Source: an uncultured Subdoligranulum sp. (GTDB taxonomy: Bacteria; Bacillota; Clostridia; Oscillospirales; Ruminococcaceae). Taken from it: 64,000 bases of DNA. The translations under genes were made by a program, and so were the position numbers. Numbering within the stretch: the stretch's first letter is position 1; each line of letters starts with the position of its first letter. The stretch lies in contig NZ_OZ007030.1 of NCBI RefSeq assembly GCF_963931595.1, positions 736,481 through 800,480 of the forward strand, in the 5' to 3' direction. The notes under the pieces were generated by a model. The model had not been told where the DNA came from and did no database searches. It worked only from the letters and a program-made list of their open reading frames with translations. Shown one piece after another: positions 51,710-58,572 of this stretch.

Positions 51710-52737
51710 TGCTGCAGCCTATTGCGCCGCAGCTGCTGCAATGGTTTCAGGAAAACAGAAGGCTCCTGCCTTTCCGGCAGGAGCCTTCTGCCTATCATAT
51801 CTGGGTCAGCGAGATCATGCTCCAGCAGACCCGTGTGGCGGCGGCGATTCCCTACTACAACCGTTTTGTGGCGGCGCTGCCTGACCCGGCGGCGCTGGCA
51901 GCCTGTGAGCCGGATGCCCTGCGCAAGCTGTGGCAGGGGCTGGGCTATTACAACCGGGTCAACAATATGCAGAAGGCCGCCCGCATTGTCTGCGAACAGT
52001 ACGGCGGCGAACTGCCGGCCGACTATGACGCTTTGCGGGCACTGCCGGGCATCGGCGATTACACTGCTGGCGCCATTGCCAGCATCGCCTTCGGCATTCC
52101 GGCCCCGGCGGTGGACGGCAACGTGCTGCGGGTGTTTGCCCGGCTGTACAATGACGATGCCGACGTGATGCAGCCTGCCACCAAACGGCTGTTCACAGGG
52201 CGGGTGCTGGACCAGATGCCTAAGGAAACGCCCGGCCCCTACAACGAAGCCCTGATGGAACTGGGGGCATTGGTCTGCGTGCCGGGCACACCCCACTGCG
52301 AAAGCTGCCCGCTGTCCGGACTGTGTCTGGGCTACCGGGCAGGGCGGCAGGAGGAACTGCCTGTCAAGCCGGCCCCCAAGGCCAAAACGCCGGTGGCCGT
52401 CACGGTGGCGATGGTGGAAAGTCCCCAGGGACTATTGCTGCAGCGCCGCCCCGCCAAGGGATTGCTGGCGGGCCTCTGGCAGCCGGCCGCCTGGGAACGG
52501 TCGCTGTCCCGGGAGGAGCTGACCGCCGAGCTCGAGAAGATCGGTGTGCAGGTCACCTGGGAAGAACCGCTGCCCGCCGCCCGGCACGTCTTTACCCATA
52601 AGATCTGGAACCTGGGCGGCTGGCAGGGACATGCCCCCGCCTGCGCGCTGCCGGAAGGCTGGGTCTGGGCGGCGCCGGAAGCGCTGGAAACGGTGTATGC
52701 CGTGCCCAACGCTTATGCTTCTTATATGAAAAAATAG
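51709..52737 (+). CDS. mutY: A/G-specific adenine glycosylase MutY
   Basis: A 342-residue repair glycosylase that removes adenine paired with 8-oxoguanine. It has SEIMLQQTRVAAAIPYY with the catalytic Glu, the HhH motif LPGIGDYTAGAI and VDGNVLRV with the catalytic Asp. The iron-sulfur ligands follow the canonical C-x6-C-x2-C-x5-C pattern (VCVPGTPHCESCPLSGLC). A C-terminal Nudix-like 8-oxoG recognition domain ends the protein. ATG overlaps the asnS stop. A perfect 15-bp hairpin lies inside codons 16-28. Confidence 0.96.
   Translation: MLQPIAPQLLQWFQENRRLLPFRQEPSAYHIWVSEIMLQQTRVAAAIPYYNRFVAALPDPAALAACEPDALRKLWQGLGYYNRVNNMQKAARIVCEQYGGELPADYDALRALPGIGDYTAGAIASIAFGIPAPAVDGNVLRVFARLYNDDADVMQPATKRLFTGRVLDQMPKETPGPYNEALMELGALVCVPGTPHCESCPLSGLCLGYRAGRQEELPVKPAPKAKTPVAVTVAMVESPQGLLLQRRPAKGLLAGLWQPAAWERSLSREELTAELEKIGVQVTWEEPLPAARHVFTHKIWNLGGWQGHAPACALPEGWVWAAPEALETVYAVPNAYASYMKK
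51756..51790. repeat. Perfect 15-bp inverted repeat inside mutY
   Basis: CAGAAGGCTCCTGCC and its exact complement GGCAGGAGCCTTCTG, separated by 5 bases, lie 47 bp after the asnS stop and inside the mutY coding sequence. No T tract follows, so it is not a normal terminator. Confidence 0.9.
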
Positions 52738-52771
52738 GAACCCGATCCGCCAAATTTTTACATAAGCAGTG

Positions 52772-52800
52772 TTGTATTCCGGGACAGGGTCGGGTATAAT
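52772..52800 (+). promoter_or_regulatory. Promoter of the 84-residue membrane protein gene
   Basis: TTGTAT, 17 bp, TATAAT. Confidence 0.75.
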
Positions 52801-52806
52801 AAAAAG

Positions 52807-52890
52807 GACCCGATGCGGGGCCTGTGCGCCCGTACAGCGGGACGTTCACAACCGTAAGGCTGCGGCAGTGCAGCCCCGATTCCGGAAAGG
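52807..52890 (+). promoter_or_regulatory. Structured leader of the small acidic membrane protein gene
   Basis: The roughly 95-base leader has a CGGGGC (52816-52821) / GCCCCG (52873-52878) closing pair and the block ACCGTAAGGC followed by TGCGGCAGTGC. Similar blocks occur in the gap before the next gene at 53227-53262. No known family recognised. Confidence 0.35.
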
Positions 52891-52900
52891 AGAATGCCCC

Positions 52901-53155
52901 ATGATGAAAAAATCCACTTTCGGCGCCATGCTGGCGTTTCTGTTCGCGGCAGCCGGTGCACTGACCGCTGCGGCACTGTATCTTTATCGCCGTGAGAAGG
53001 AACTGGACGAGTACGAGCGTCTGCTGTTCAACGACGAATGCGAGGATGACGGCGACGACGAATACGACGACGGGCCGGTCTATGAAAAGATTCAGGACGA
53101 GCCGGCTGCCACGGAACCCGAGCCGACGGGCGATGCAGACGAAGCCGGTCTGTGA
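52901..53155 (+). CDS. Small membrane protein with acidic tail, function unknown
   Basis: An 84-residue protein: a hydrophobic N-terminal helix (residues 7-30), then a charged segment RREKELDEYERLLF and a very acidic tail rich in Asp and Glu. I do not recognise a family. It has its own promoter, an AAAGGAG site at 8 bp and its own terminator. The acidic cytoplasmic tail suggests a protein-interaction role. Confidence 0.75.
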   Translation: MMKKSTFGAMLAFLFAAAGALTAAALYLYRREKELDEYERLLFNDECEDDGDDEYDDGPVYEKIQDEPAATEPEPTGDADEAGL

Positions 53156-53190
53156 TCGGCAAAGGCTTTTCCTGAAAAACCAATAAGCTG

Positions 53191-53222
53191 CCGGGCGCAA
53201 ACCTGACCGCGCCCGGTTTTTT
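53191..53222 (+). terminator. Terminator after the small acidic membrane protein gene
   Basis: CCGGGCGC / GCGCCCGG stem followed by T6. Confidence 0.92.
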
Positions 53223-53226
53223 AGTC

Positions 53227-53303
53227 ACCGTAAGGCGATGAACCGCCTTGCGGCAATGCCGCAGGCCGTCCGGTGCGTGGCTGCTGACCCGCAAAACGGC
53301 CTG
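53227..53303 (+). promoter_or_regulatory. Structured leader of the first LytM-like gene
   Basis: Three consecutive stems: AAGGCG/CGCCTT (53232-53249), GCGGC/GCCGC (53250-53262) and CAGGCCGT/ACGGCCTG (53262-53303), the last ending just before the AAGGAG ribosome site. It shares ACCGTAAGGC and TGCGGCA with the preceding gene's leader. No promoter is visible between, so expression may rely on readthrough of the upstream terminator. Confidence 0.4.
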
Positions 53304-53316
53304 ACAAGGAGACGTT

Positions 53317-54549
53317 ATGCGCAAACTGCTGCTTTGGCTGGTTATGGTCATTGTCATGGTCGCGCTGATTCTGGGCGGTACGGCGGCCTTTTTGTACAGC
53401 CGCACCGGGGAGGACTCCCTTCCTCAGGAGCCGGTTACCTTCGGGGAAGCGGCGCTGGAGCCCAACGGCTGGGACTGGGTTGTGCCGGTACTGGGAGACT
53501 CGGTCAACAAGACCTACCAGAGCCTTACCAATCTGACTGTGCAGAAACTGGGCACCTTTACCGATACGGTGCCCCAGCTCGTGCTGCCCGAATGGGTGAC
53601 GCGGGCGGAGGTCACCATCACCGCGCCGGACGGCACCAGCTGGTCGGCCGGTGTGGAGGACTGCAATACCTATACCTACACGCAGAACGGCGAGTATGAT
53701 CTTGTCGTCACTGCCTATCACCAGGAAAACGAGCCCCCCGCCGATGCCCAGGGGTGGTACGCCTACCATGCGGCCTACATGATGCAGCTCACCCCCACGG
53801 TAACGCTCAGCAGTGAGCGTGCTGCCCAGGGCAGCGTGGTGGCCATCCAGCTTTCCGGCATCCTGGACGGGGAACCGTCGCTGGAAACCGACCTGGGTTC
53901 CGTCTGGTTCCGCAAGACGACCAGCGGGTACATGGGCTACATCCCGGTGACCTACAATGCCGAGAGCGGCGACCATGTGATGACGCTGACCTGCGGCAGC
54001 CTTACCCAGGAAGTTACGCTGTCGGTGAGCAAGACCGAATACGGCAACGCTTCGGTTCCGGCGGAGGAGGACTCCGGCGGTGCCGAGGAATTCCGCAACG
54101 CCATCTGGCCGCTGTACACCACCGGCGAAAGCGAAAAACTCTGGTCGGGGGCTTTCCAGCGCCCCAGCGCGGCGGAGGTCACCCTGGCCTACGGCGTGGT
54201 GCAGATGGTGGACGGGCAGCGCAGCGGCCAGGCCACGGGGCTTACCTATGCGGCTTCCCCCGGGGAGACCATCACGGCCCCCCAGAGCGGCAAGGTGGTC
54301 TTTGCCGGCACGCTGACGCTCACCGGCGGCACGGTGGTCATTGACCACGGCTGCGGCGTCAAGAGTTATCTGTATGGCCTGCAGACCGTGACCGCCCAGC
54401 AGGGGCAGAGTGTGAGCACCGGCGACGCGGTGGGCACGGCTGGAGAGGAGCATGACCTGATTTATGAACTGCGGATCGGCAACAAGTCTGTCGATCCCGA
54501 CAAAGCGATTCTGGGCAGCAGCGGTTTGCAGTACCGCGAATCGGAATAA
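53317..54549 (+). CDS. Membrane protein with Ig-like region and degenerate LytM (M23) domain, copy 1
   Basis: A 410-residue protein: N-terminal helix (residues 5-28), extracellular beta-rich region (about 40-240), and a C-terminal M23-like domain (about 280-400). The fold segments ITAPQSGKVVFAGTLTLTGG and VVIDHGCGVKSYLYGL and GQSVSTGDAVGTAGEEH are typical. The zinc and catalytic residues are mostly lost: HxxxD is absent, the last HxH reads HDLIYE. It is a close paralogue of the next gene. The usual role of such inactive LytM proteins is binding and regulating wall enzymes, or SpoIIQ-type bridging. RBS AAGGAG. Confidence 0.85.
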   Translation: MRKLLLWLVMVIVMVALILGGTAAFLYSRTGEDSLPQEPVTFGEAALEPNGWDWVVPVLGDSVNKTYQSLTNLTVQKLGTFTDTVPQLVLPEWVTRAEVTITAPDGTSWSAGVEDCNTYTYTQNGEYDLVVTAYHQENEPPADAQGWYAYHAAYMMQLTPTVTLSSERAAQGSVVAIQLSGILDGEPSLETDLGSVWFRKTTSGYMGYIPVTYNAESGDHVMTLTCGSLTQEVTLSVSKTEYGNASVPAEEDSGGAEEFRNAIWPLYTTGESEKLWSGAFQRPSAAEVTLAYGVVQMVDGQRSGQATGLTYAASPGETITAPQSGKVVFAGTLTLTGGTVVIDHGCGVKSYLYGLQTVTAQQGQSVSTGDAVGTAGEEHDLIYELRIGNKSVDPDKAILGSSGLQYRESE

Positions 54550-54611
54550 GACGCTGAGCCTTTGCATAGAAAATCTCTGGGGACCGGAACGCGGTTCCCG
54601 GAGGGCGCGCA

Positions 54612-56948
54612 ATGAGGGGAACAGGAGAGTGGCATAACACCATGCAAGAAGAGAAGAACAGGACCACGCCTGGGCAGAAAATGGAGAAAAAGAAGCGCCG
54701 CAGAAGAAAGTCTGCCGTAACGGCAAAACCGGTGGAAGCGGCAGTGCCGCAGCGGGAGAACGCTGCCGGGGAAGAACCCACAGAGGCCGCTGTGGCAGAG
54801 CCGTCTGTACCGCAGACGACGGCGACGGAAACCGCAGAAGCCGCACATGCAACGGAGGCTACTCCGCTGCAGGGGCAAACGACGATCCAGCCGGAAACGC
54901 CCGAAGTGGCGGAGTCTGCCCAGGAGGCGGAAACGGTGTCCGATGGGCAGACAGCGGAGCCATCCGAGGAACAGAAGGGCGAAGAGGCGCAGGCTGCCCC
55001 GGAGGAACCGACAGCTGCCGCCGAAGAACAGCCGGAGGAGCCGGATGTTCCCGCAGCGGAAGCTGAAAAAGCCGAACCGGAAGAGACAGCTCCGGCTACC
55101 GGGGAAGAGCCGCAGCAGGAAGCCCCGGCCCCCACTGAAACACAGGAGCCGGAACCGACCGGGCAAACCACCTCGGAGGACGTGACGCCTGCCGAAGAAC
55201 AGGCGGCGCCGGCAGAGGCTGCCGGGGAATCGGATGGAACGCCTGAAGCAGCGGAAGAACCGACACCGGCGCAGGAAGCCCAGCCCGGGGAAACGCCGGA
55301 ACCTGCGGCGGAAACGATTGATAATACGCCGGAAGAACCGTCCGACGGGAAACCGGCGCAGGATGCCGAAGAAACGTCTGACGGAAATGCTCTGGAAGAA
55401 ACCACAGAAACGCCTGCCGCTCAGACCGACGCGGAAGAATCTTCAGAGGAAGAGAAACTTTCCGAGGAAGAGGAAAAGCGCATCTCGGATCTGACGCGGA
55501 CGGTGCAGCTGTCGGTGGAACAGATCATGGCCCGGGTCAGCGAGGAAGAATCAGCAGATGAACAAACGGCGGAGGACACCGCGGAAAGCCCGGCGGAACT
55601 GGAATCCGAAACCATGGAGGAAACGCCGGCCACCCTGCAGGACACGCTGCGCAGCGGTCTGTCCGGCATGGCGAAGTGGTTCCTGCTGGTGGTGTTCTTC
55701 GTGCTGGTGATCGCGGGCTGCGGGGTGGCCTGGCTCTATCGCAGTGCCACGCCGGATATGCTGCCCCAGATCACCGTGACCTTCGCCGGCCAGACGCTGG
55801 AACCCACCGCCTACAAGTGGAAGGTCCCGGTCATCGGCAATATCTTCAAACGGACCTACGCCGACACCTACAGCAGCACGCCGGTGGAGCTGAGCGAAGC
55901 CATCGATCAGGTATCCCCGGATTTCGTGATCACGCCTTCCGACTACCGTACCGAACTCACGGTGACCGACGGGCAAGACAATGCCGTCTTTGAGGGGGAC
56001 GTGGATACCTTCTCCTCCTTCCAGTTCACCAGCAACGGCACCTATACGGCCAAGCTGGTGGTGCACAGCGATGCCAGCTCGGTGCCGGGGTATACCACGG
56101 TGACCGGCAGCGAAACCTGGTATTTCACCTTCAGTGTGGGGGTCCGGCCGTCGGTCCGGCTCTCCGGCACTTCGGTGAATCAGGGCAGTGCGGTGGCGGT
56201 CCGTGTGGGCGATACCCTGGACGGCAGCAAACCTACCCTTCAGACCGAACTGGAAAATGCAGGCTTTTTCAAGGCCAGTTCCGGCTGGGTCTGCTACCTG
56301 CCCATTCCCTGGAACGAGCCGGCAGGTACCCGGACCCTGGTGGTCACGGCGGGCGGCTATACCGAGCAACTGGAACTCAACATCAAGGCGGTAAGCTGGG
56401 AATACAAGGACTACTACAGCGAGTCCCAGCGGGTTTCGCCCTATATCGGGCAGAATGACATCCCGGCTGAATTGCAGAAACTGCTGACCCAGAGCGAGGA
56501 AACCATCGCCTGGTCCAACGGCAATTTTGTGCAGCCCTTCCTCAATACGCTGGATGTGGAGCTGCCCTTCGGTGCCACCGAGTATGTGGGCCGCAGCTAC
56601 AGCCAGCGCAGCACCAACAGCGGAGCCGGCGGACGTACGGTGACCAACCTGGTGCTGAATACCACGTCGGGCGAGCTGCTCATCGCGCCGGCCAGCGGCA
56701 CGGTGCTGCTGGCCAAAGACCTGGGCGGTGATTTCGGCTATACGCTGGTCATCGACCATGGAGCCGGCATCAAGAGCATCTTCTACAATCTGCAGAAGAT
56801 CAGCGTCAAGGCCGGTGCGGCGGTTAAGCAGGGACAGACTCTTGCCACCTGCAACAGAACCACCGTGGCGGAAATGCGCATCGGTACAGTTCCGGTGGAT
56901 CCGCTGCAGATCTGGCGCGGCCAGTGTGATGCCATCAAATATTACTGA
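54612..56948 (+). CDS. Membrane protein with long acidic cytoplasmic region and degenerate LytM domain, copy 2
   Basis: A 778-residue protein. Residues 1-350 are low-complexity, rich in Glu, Pro, Ala and Thr, with an early basic KKKRRRRK cluster. A helix near 355-377 is followed by an extracellular part paralogous to the upstream protein (TLEPTAYKWKVPVIGNIFKRTY compares with ALEPNGWDWVVPVLGDSVNKTY). The LytM-like end keeps VIDHGAGIKSIFYNL but lacks the metal ligands. ATG 54612 has GGAGGG at 6 bp. It follows copy 1 by 62 bp in the same operon; a terminator follows. The cytoplasmic region, absent from copy 1, could recruit partners. Confidence 0.85.
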   Translation: MRGTGEWHNTMQEEKNRTTPGQKMEKKKRRRRKSAVTAKPVEAAVPQRENAAGEEPTEAAVAEPSVPQTTATETAEAAHATEATPLQGQTTIQPETPEVAESAQEAETVSDGQTAEPSEEQKGEEAQAAPEEPTAAAEEQPEEPDVPAAEAEKAEPEETAPATGEEPQQEAPAPTETQEPEPTGQTTSEDVTPAEEQAAPAEAAGESDGTPEAAEEPTPAQEAQPGETPEPAAETIDNTPEEPSDGKPAQDAEETSDGNALEETTETPAAQTDAEESSEEEKLSEEEEKRISDLTRTVQLSVEQIMARVSEEESADEQTAEDTAESPAELESETMEETPATLQDTLRSGLSGMAKWFLLVVFFVLVIAGCGVAWLYRSATPDMLPQITVTFAGQTLEPTAYKWKVPVIGNIFKRTYADTYSSTPVELSEAIDQVSPDFVITPSDYRTELTVTDGQDNAVFEGDVDTFSSFQFTSNGTYTAKLVVHSDASSVPGYTTVTGSETWYFTFSVGVRPSVRLSGTSVNQGSAVAVRVGDTLDGSKPTLQTELENAGFFKASSGWVCYLPIPWNEPAGTRTLVVTAGGYTEQLELNIKAVSWEYKDYYSESQRVSPYIGQNDIPAELQKLLTQSEETIAWSNGNFVQPFLNTLDVELPFGATEYVGRSYSQRSTNSGAGGRTVTNLVLNTTSGELLIAPASGTVLLAKDLGGDFGYTLVIDHGAGIKSIFYNLQKISVKAGAAVKQGQTLATCNRTTVAEMRIGTVPVDPLQIWRGQCDAIKYY

Positions 56949-56960
56949 TCCTGCACATCG

Positions 56961-56992
56961 GTGCCCTGTCCCAAAAGGACAGGGCACTTTTT
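56961..56992 (+). terminator. Terminator after the LytM pair
   Basis: A perfect 11-bp stem GTGCCCTGTCC / GGACAGGGCAC with CAAAA loop and T5. Confidence 0.93.
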
Positions 56993-57017
56993 GTATGCCT
57001 GTCCTCCGGGGCCAAGG

Positions 57018-57046
57018 AACGCCCGGGCTGCCGGGACCATAGTATG
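57018..57046 (+). promoter_or_regulatory. Sigma-K-like promoter of dpaA
   Basis: AACG, 16 bp, CATAGTATG, close to the sigma-K pattern (mACm, 16 bp, CATAnnnTA). Between a strong terminator and dpaA, where a dedicated mother-cell promoter is expected. Confidence 0.35.
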
Positions 57047-57068
57047 GCCCAAAGGAGGGAAGAACGCA

Positions 57069-57866
57069 ATGCCGAAAACTTTTTGCGTGGTGGGCCATGA
57101 TGCCCGCCAACGGGCGGCGGCACAGGCACTGCGTACGGCGGGATACCGGGTAGTCGGCCCGGAAACCGCGGCGCAGGCCGACTATGTGCTGCTGCCCATG
57201 TCCCAGGAACGGGTCAGCGACGAAGTGGCACGCACCCTGCAGGCGGTACGGCCGGGTACGCTGCTGCTGGCGGGACGCCCCGGTGCGCCGGTCCGGCGGG
57301 CGGTACAGGAAGCCAGCCTGCCCATGATCGACTATTTCCGCCGACCGGAACTGGAATGCCTGAACGCAGTACCCACGGCGGAAGGATGCCTTGCCATGCT
57401 GCTGCAGCTGCGGCAGCGCACGATCTGGGAAAGCGACTTTCTGGTCCTGGGCTACGGCCGGGTGGGGCGTGCGGTGGCCCGGAGGCTGGAACTGCTGGGC
57501 GGCCATGTGACGGTGACGGCCCGCAGCGCCGAACAGCGCGCCAACGCCCGCTGTGCCGGGCATCATGCCGCGGCACTCCAGGCGCTGGAAACGATCCTGC
57601 CGGCCTTTGATACCGTCATCAACACCATCCCGGCCATGGTACTGCCCCGGACGCTGCTCCAGAAGCTGCCCCCCGAGGCGCTGATCATTGATCTGGCCAG
57701 CCAGCCCGGCGGAACGGATTTTGCGGCGGCGGCCGAGCTGGGCATCCGCGCGGAACACGCGCTGGCTCTGCCCGGAAAATGCGCGCCCCGCACGGCCGGC
57801 ACGCTGATCGCCCAGACGGTGCTGGCCATTCTGGAGGAGAGGGGGAGTTTGCATGACGAACAGTAA
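57069..57866 (+). CDS. dpaA: Dipicolinate synthase subunit A
   Basis: A 265-residue SpoVFA protein. It has a Rossmann NAD(P) motif LVLGYGRVGRAVARRLELLG and the conserved INTIPAMVLP and LIIDLASQPGGTDF segments. With DpaB it oxidises dihydrodipicolinate to dipicolinic acid, the calcium-chelated compound that fills the spore core. ATG 57069 has an AAAGGAGGG site; the upstream part of the frame crosses the terminator. Its stop overlaps dpaB by 14 bp. Confidence 0.95.
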   Translation: MPKTFCVVGHDARQRAAAQALRTAGYRVVGPETAAQADYVLLPMSQERVSDEVARTLQAVRPGTLLLAGRPGAPVRRAVQEASLPMIDYFRRPELECLNAVPTAEGCLAMLLQLRQRTIWESDFLVLGYGRVGRAVARRLELLGGHVTVTARSAEQRANARCAGHHAAALQALETILPAFDTVINTIPAMVLPRTLLQKLPPEALIIDLASQPGGTDFAAAAELGIRAEHALALPGKCAPRTAGTLIAQTVLAILEERGSLHDEQ

Positions 57867-58440
57867 GTCGGCCGCCCGCACGGTGGCCTTTGGACTGTGC
57901 GGCAGTTTTTGCAGTTTTGCGGCGGTACTGCCCCAGGTGCGGGAACTGCGGAACCGGGGGTGGGAAATCCTGCCGATTCTCAGCAACAGCGCAGCAACCC
58001 AGGATACCCGGTTCGGCACGGCCGACGCTCTGCAGAAAACACTGCTGGAACTGACCGGCAACACACCGCTCACCACTCTGCAGGCGGTGGAGCCGCTGGG
58101 CCCGGAACATCTGGCCCGGGCGCTGGTGATTGCGCCCGCCACCGGCACCACCATGGCGCTGCTGGCGGCGGGCATCAGCTCCACGCCGGTGACGCTGGCG
58201 GCCAAAAGCCTGCTGAGGGGCGGTTGCCCCGTGGTGGTGGCGCCCTCCACCAACGATGGCTTGGCGGGCAGCGCACCGGCCCTGGCGGCGCTGCTCCAGC
58301 GCAAACACTACTATTTTGTGCCGTTCGGACAGGATGACAGCTACAAAAAGCCCAACAGCCTGAAAAGCGATTTTTCCCAGCTGCCGGACGCGCTGGAAAG
58401 TGCCCTGCGGGGTGTACAGATGCAGCCGATGCTGCTGTGA
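57853..58440 (+). CDS. dpaB: Dipicolinate synthase subunit B
   Basis: A 195-residue SpoVFB protein of the flavoprotein-like family: FGLCGSFCSFAAVLPQVREL, VIAPATGTTMALLAAGI and PVVVAPSTNDGLAGSAP are diagnostic. Made together with DpaA. The pair is among the clearest signs of real endospores because dipicolinate is essentially spore-specific. Start overlaps dpaA. Confidence 0.95.
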   Translation: MTNSKSAARTVAFGLCGSFCSFAAVLPQVRELRNRGWEILPILSNSAATQDTRFGTADALQKTLLELTGNTPLTTLQAVEPLGPEHLARALVIAPATGTTMALLAAGISSTPVTLAAKSLLRGGCPVVVAPSTNDGLAGSAPALAALLQRKHYYFVPFGQDDSYKKPNSLKSDFSQLPDALESALRGVQMQPMLL

Positions 58441-58443
58441 AAG

Positions 58444-58471
58444 GCATATCGGCAAGATGCTTTCATATATA
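58444..58471 (+). promoter_or_regulatory. Possible sigma-E-like promoter upstream of murA
   Basis: GCATATC, 13 bp, CATATATA, near the sigma-E pattern. A terminator hairpin lies between it and murA, so its role is uncertain. Confidence 0.3.
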
Positions 58472-58503
58472 AGTTAATGAGGAAAAAACGGCCATACAGC
58501 GGG

Positions 58504-58540
58504 GGCACCGTGTCGGGATGAGGCGGTGCCGTGTCTTTTT
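58504..58540 (+). terminator. Terminator between dpaB and murA
   Basis: GGCACCG / CGGTGCC stem with a 13-base loop, then GTGTCT5. It may end the dpaAB transcript or attenuate murA. Confidence 0.65.
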
Positions 58541-58572
58541 GCGCTGCGCCGCACCTGGATTGGGGGGCCAAC

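Noticed and set aside
55234..55494. Lysine/arginine-rich frame inside the acidic LytM-like gene
   Set aside because: It is a by-product of GAA/CCG-rich codons read in another phase; no ribosome site or homology.
58477..58521. A 14-codon open frame between dpaB and murA that could be a leader peptide
   Set aside because: No ribosome site precedes it and the codons show no regulatory run of one amino acid.
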